Part shown: in pieces, positions 22,837 through 25,297 of the stretch | Layout: each line of letters opens with the position of its first letter | Position numbering within the stretch: position 1 is the stretch's first letter | NCBI GenBank assembly: GCA_023475455.1 | Contig: JAMCVR010000077.1 | Span: forward strand, 1 to 25,297 | Length of the DNA stretch: 25,297 nt | Direction of reading: 5' to 3' | Source of the DNA: Thermoplasmatota archaeon | GTDB taxonomy: Bacteria; Pseudomonadota; Gammaproteobacteria; Burkholderiales; Thiobacillaceae | Translations under genes and position numbers: made by a program | The notes under the pieces: generated by a model | What the model was told of the DNA's origin: nothing | Database searches by the model: none | Seen by the model: only the letters and a program-made list of their open reading frames with translations

Positions 22837-23704
22837 CAGGGCGCCCCGGCCCAGGTGGCCGCGGGGATTGCGCCGGCCTGGGGATGACGTCTTCTTCCAG
22901 CTTGCGCGCGAGTTGCGAAATGGCCACGCCGGCGGGACAGTCGGGCGTGGCCTGCATCATCAGCTGGCGGCGCATCACGGCCTGGCGCACTTCGGGATCG
23001 ATCGGAATCTCGCCCATGTGAACCAGGCGGACGGGACGGTCGGGTTCGGTGGCGACGAAGCGGTCGAGCACCTGTTGCAACTGGTGGGTGATGGCCTGGC
23101 CGGTGCCGGGGCGGGCAGCCTGGTTGACGAGTATTCGCACGGTTTGCCGCTGTTGCTGCCCCACCAGCACCTTGATCGTGGCGTAGGCGTCGGTGAGCGA
23201 GGTCGGCTCGGGGGTGGCGACCATCAGCACTTCGGAAGCCAGCGAAACCGCGAACAGCACGACGTCGGAAATGCCGGCGCCGGTATCCAGCAGCACGACG
23301 TCGTAATGCGGCACCAGGCCGCTCACGATGCGCAGGAACTCGTCGCGCACCTCGGGCGTCAGGCGCGAATACTCGACCATGCCGGAACCGGCCAGCAGCA
23401 CGGAAAAACCGCCCGGCGCCTGCAGAATGGCCTCTTCCAGCCTGGCCTTGCCGGTGAAGACGTCGTGCAGCGTGATCTTGGGATACAGGTTGAGCACCAC
23501 GTCGAGATTGGCCAGCCCGAGGTCGGCGTCGAGCACCAGCACCTTGTGGCCGCGTTTGGCCAGCGCGGCGGCGAGGTTGGCCGAGACGAAGGTCTTGCCG
23601 ACGCCGCCCTTGCCGCTGGTGACGGCGATGACCTTGCCGAGCGGCTTCAGGGGAACCTTGGCCGTGCCCGGGAGATCGGCGGCGGGGGTCGGTACATCGT
23701 TCAT
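22808..23704 (-). CDS. MinD/ParA-family ATPase, FlhG-like
   Basis: A 298-residue protein. VIAVTSGKGGVGKTFVSANL (about 25-44) is a deviant Walker A of the MinD class (GKGGVGKT), followed by LVLDADLGLANLDVVLNL (Walker A' with the switch-I aspartate) and VVLLDTGAGISDVVLF (Walker B/switch II). The short Pro-rich tail and no obvious C-terminal amphipathic membrane helix fit FlhG/YlxH-type or orphan MinD-like ATPases better than cell-division MinD. These set the number or position of polar structures such as flagella. The ATG overlaps the upstream diguanylate cyclase stop as ATGA, so the pair is translationally coupled. No flagellar gene is visible in the window, so the FlhG label is tentative. Confidence 0.8.
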   Translation of the reverse strand: MNDVPTPAADLPGTAKVPLKPLGKVIAVTSGKGGVGKTFVSANLAAALAKRGHKVLVLDADLGLANLDVVLNLYPKITLHDVFTGKARLEEAILQAPGGFSVLLAGSGMVEYSRLTPEVRDEFLRIVSGLVPHYDVVLLDTGAGISDVVLFAVSLASEVLMVATPEPTSLTDAYATIKVLVGQQQRQTVRILVNQAARPGTGQAITHQLQQVLDRFVATEPDRPVRLVHMGEIPIDPEVRQAVMRRQLMMQATPDCPAGVAISQLARKLEEDVIPRPAQSPRPPGPGRPASDRTQGRP

Positions 23705-24495
23705 GCGCGTGCTCGCAGGGTAATTTTGTCCGCAGGTTCGGGCGCATCGCCGGGGACGCTGTCGGGGCTTGCCGGTTCGTTCAGGGGGAGATGGGCGAAC
23801 AACAGGCCTTTTTCCTCGGCGCTGACCGAGATTTCCTGCGGCAGCTCGAGAAACACCTGGTTGCGTCCGTCGGTCTTGGCGCGATACAGCTGCAGATCGG
23901 CGCGTTCGATCCACAGGTCCGCGGTGGAACGCACCCATTCCGGTGCGTAGGCACCGCCGATGCTGATCGTGACCTGCAGGTCGACCTGCGGCGCTGCGGC
24001 AATCGACAGCGATTCGATCGCGCGGCGGATGCGCTCGGCGACGGTGCGTCCGCAGGCGGGCCGGCAGCCGGGCAGGACCATCGCGAATTCCTCGCCGCCG
24101 TAGCGGACGACGGTGTCCATCGGCCGCACGCAGCCGGCCAAGCAGTCGGCAACGGCCTGCAGCACCTGGTCGCCGACCAGATGGCCGTGGCTGTCGTTGA
24201 TGTTCTTGAAGCGGTCGATGTCGAGCAGAAGCAACAGCACCGATTCGCCGGTACGCGCGACCCCCTCGATCGAGCGTTCGAGCACCGCGCGGAAATGCCT
24301 GCGGTTGCCCAGCCCCGTCAGCGGATCCCTGAGGGAAAGCTCGCTGAGAGCGTCGATGACCCGCTGCAGGTAGCGAAGCGGCGGCTCGTCCGGTTCCGGA
24401 TGACTGTCCCGCCCGGCGTGCTCCAGCAGCGCGCGCGCATCGTCAAGCCGCAGGTCGCGCAAATCGATCGGTGAGGAAGGAGTCGGTGAAGCCAC
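23701..24495 (-). CDS. Diguanylate cyclase (GGEEF)
   Basis: A 264-residue soluble protein: an N-terminal region of about 50 residues without a known sensor domain, then a GGDEF domain (about 52-215). RDPLTGLGNRRHF is the domain start, LDIDRFKNIND carries metal residue D92, and RYGGEEFAMVLPG carries the active-site GGEEF (133-137). RPMD at 124-127 is an intact inhibitory I-site (RxxD five residues before GGEEF), so product inhibition by c-di-GMP is expected. The domain makes c-di-GMP from two GTP. The start is GTG at 24495, with no clear Shine-Dalgarno, so a slightly different start is possible. It is directly coupled to the MinD-like gene. Confidence 0.9.
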   Translation of the reverse strand: MASPTPSSPIDLRDLRLDDARALLEHAGRDSHPEPDEPPLRYLQRVIDALSELSLRDPLTGLGNRRHFRAVLERSIEGVARTGESVLLLLLDIDRFKNINDSHGHLVGDQVLQAVADCLAGCVRPMDTVVRYGGEEFAMVLPGCRPACGRTVAERIRRAIESLSIAAAPQVDLQVTISIGGAYAPEWVRSTADLWIERADLQLYRAKTDGRNQVFLELPQEISVSAEEKGLLFAHLPLNEPASPDSVPGDAPEPADKITLRARA

Positions 24496-24624
24496 AACGG
24501 GTTTGGGGTCCAGGCGTTCAAAATCAAGCCAAGGGCCAGAAGGGAAACCCTACTGCCTTGGGGGCCAAGTATGTGGGCATTTACGCCTTTGATCAAGCAC
24601 CGGCGGGCGATCGGGCGGGTTCGC

Positions 24625-24657
24625 GGCTGCCGCAGGGCGCCGCGCCCTGCGGCAGCC
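24625..24657. terminator. 15-bp perfect-stem hairpin after the DsrC-like gene
   Basis: GGCTGCCGCAGGGCG-ccg-CGCCCTGCGGCAGCC is a perfect 15-base-pair inverted repeat with a 3-base loop. It starts one base past the DsrC-like stop codon (minus strand). No T-run follows in the minus direction, so it may act as an mRNA-stabilising or rho-type structure rather than a classic terminator. Confidence 0.6.
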
Positions 24658-24658
24658 C

Positions 24659-25030
24659 TCAGGCCACGCTGCCGAAACTGAGGTCGCTGGCGATGAAAGG
24701 GGCTTTCAGTCCGGCCAGACGGCAACTCTGCGCGATGGGGCCGCCCGGGAACAGGGTGTACAGATATTTCAGGCCGCCTTTCCGATGGAAGTGTTCATCG
24801 AGGGCATCGTGCAGATCGCGCAATTTGATGGTGGGGTCGTCGGCGTGATGTGCGTAGTAGCTCTGCAGGGCGCGAATGGTTTCCCAATGGTCTTCCGTGA
24901 GTTCAAGCCCTTCTTCCCGCGCGGCTTTCATGGTGGCCTCGCGCGTCCAGTCAATGGGAGCATGGGGGAAATCGGGGTCGGTTGCCGGCTCGTTGATGAG
25001 CGGTTTGATATCGGTTGAAACGTGCGGCAT
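24659..25030 (-). CDS. DsrC/TusE-family protein retaining only the inner cysteine
   Basis: A 123-residue protein matching the DsrC/TusE fold: IDWTREATMKAAREEGLELT, then DHWETIRALQSYYAHH and GGLKYLYTLFPGGPIAQSCR. C103 in the last stretch aligns with CysB of DsrC. Family members acting in sulfite reduction or sulfur oxidation also carry a penultimate C-terminal CysA about 11 residues later; here that position is Ala, and an extra tail ending SDLSFGSVA replaces the usual PTGC-V end. It is therefore not a standard sulfur carrier of the DsrC or TusE kind; a regulatory or accessory DsrC paralogue is more likely. GAAGGAGAG precedes the ATG. It is divergent from the flavin reductase gene. Presence of the family supports a sulfur-oxidising host. 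Confidence 0.8.
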   Translation of the reverse strand: MPHVSTDIKPLINEPATDPDFPHAPIDWTREATMKAAREEGLELTEDHWETIRALQSYYAHHADDPTIKLRDLHDALDEHFHRKGGLKYLYTLFPGGPIAQSCRLAGLKAPFIASDLSFGSVA

Positions 25031-25222
25031 GACGACTCTCCTTCAGGCTTCCGGACACTTTTAAAAGTAGGTCACGCCTTCCCCGGATTCAAGGATCGGT
25101 TGCCGGAACGGCGGGAGCCCGAGGGGGTGGCGCCGCGTCCGGATCGTGGCGGCTCCAGTCTGTGACAGGCGCGTTGGACGGACTAAGCTGAAAGCGTCCG
25201 ACCCATGCAAAAGGATGCTGCC

Positions 25223-25297
25223 ATGGCAAAACGATCCTATCCGCTCGCGAAGGTCTACGGCCTGCTGGAGCCCGGCCCGGTGGTGCTGGTGACGACC
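25223..25297 (+). CDS. Flavin reductase-like protein (partial)
   Basis: Only 25 codons are visible before the window ends: MAKRSYPLAKVYGLLEPGPV followed by VLVTT. This resembles the start of the flavin reductase-like/FMN-binding split-barrel family, where the Val-Leu-Val-Thr-Thr strand opens the FMN-binding barrel. AAGGA lies about 8 bases before the ATG. The call is tentative because of the short piece. Confidence 0.5.
   Translation, partial: MAKRSYPLAKVYGLLEPGPVVLVTT

Noticed and set aside
1..25297. CRISPR arrays, tRNA, rRNA and transposase genes
   Set aside because: I looked for short regularly spaced repeats, tRNA-like ends and DDE transposase motifs and found none. The only repeats are the long tandem ones.

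Overview
The window is GC-rich, densely coding DNA that looks like a betaproteobacterial chromosome. The best guess is a Thiobacillus-like sulfur oxidiser. The clues are the style of the chorismate synthase and transaldolase, a DsrC/TusE-family protein, a periplasmic DsrE-family gene, a SYLF lipid-binding protein and several small proteins of betaproteobacterial type. The genus is inferred from remembered family likeness, not from a search.

Layout. (1) 1-4041, minus strand: a tightly coupled operon of a thiamine-diphosphate enzyme (acetolactate-synthase type), a large GT-A-type glycosyltransferase and a CapK/PaaK-like adenylate-forming enzyme that runs off the left edge. (2) 4210-6546: transaldolase (minus) divergent from aroC (plus). 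(3) 6562-9703: an outer-membrane barrel gene divergent from a ClsC-like phospholipase D; their shared promoter region is duplicated. (4) 9917-11641: membrane-bound HAMP/class III adenylate cyclase, convergent with a frameshifted Phd/YefM antitoxin. (5) 11.9-13.2 kb: an eroded stretch with a 5'-truncated S41 protease and unknown ORFs. (6) 13.3-16.1 kb: a ribbon-helix-helix-like protein, a NYN/OST-HTH RNase-like protein with a probable 3' frameshift, and a CPA1 antiporter. (7) 16.2-19.1 kb: a PDC/Cache-type sensor gene and a small exported protein, with a 1250-bp tandem duplication between them. (8) 19.3-21.7 kb: small genes, including a broken DsrE-family gene, a SYLF protein and a small lipoprotein. 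(9) 22-24.5 kb: an HDOD protein facing a translationally coupled diguanylate cyclase/MinD-like ATPase pair, together suggesting c-di-GMP or motility/polarity control. (10) 24.6-25.3 kb: a DsrC-like protein retaining only one of the two DsrC cysteines, divergent from a probable flavin reductase.

The most striking signal is structural. Three exact head-to-tail duplications (periods 411, 526 and 1250 bp) lie within 19 kb, each spanning a gene boundary so that one intact copy of every affected gene survives. The two fully visible junctions carry 4-bp (GCCG) and 2-bp (GT) microhomology. Small indels (a 5-bp tandem duplication, an apparent 2-bp loss in a GC repeat, an apparent 1-bp loss in a G-run) break further genes. 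Either this replicon is rich in recent slippage or microhomology-mediated duplications, or the assembly joined overlapping contig ends without merging them. Raw reads would decide. No tRNA, rRNA, CRISPR array or intact transposase was seen.
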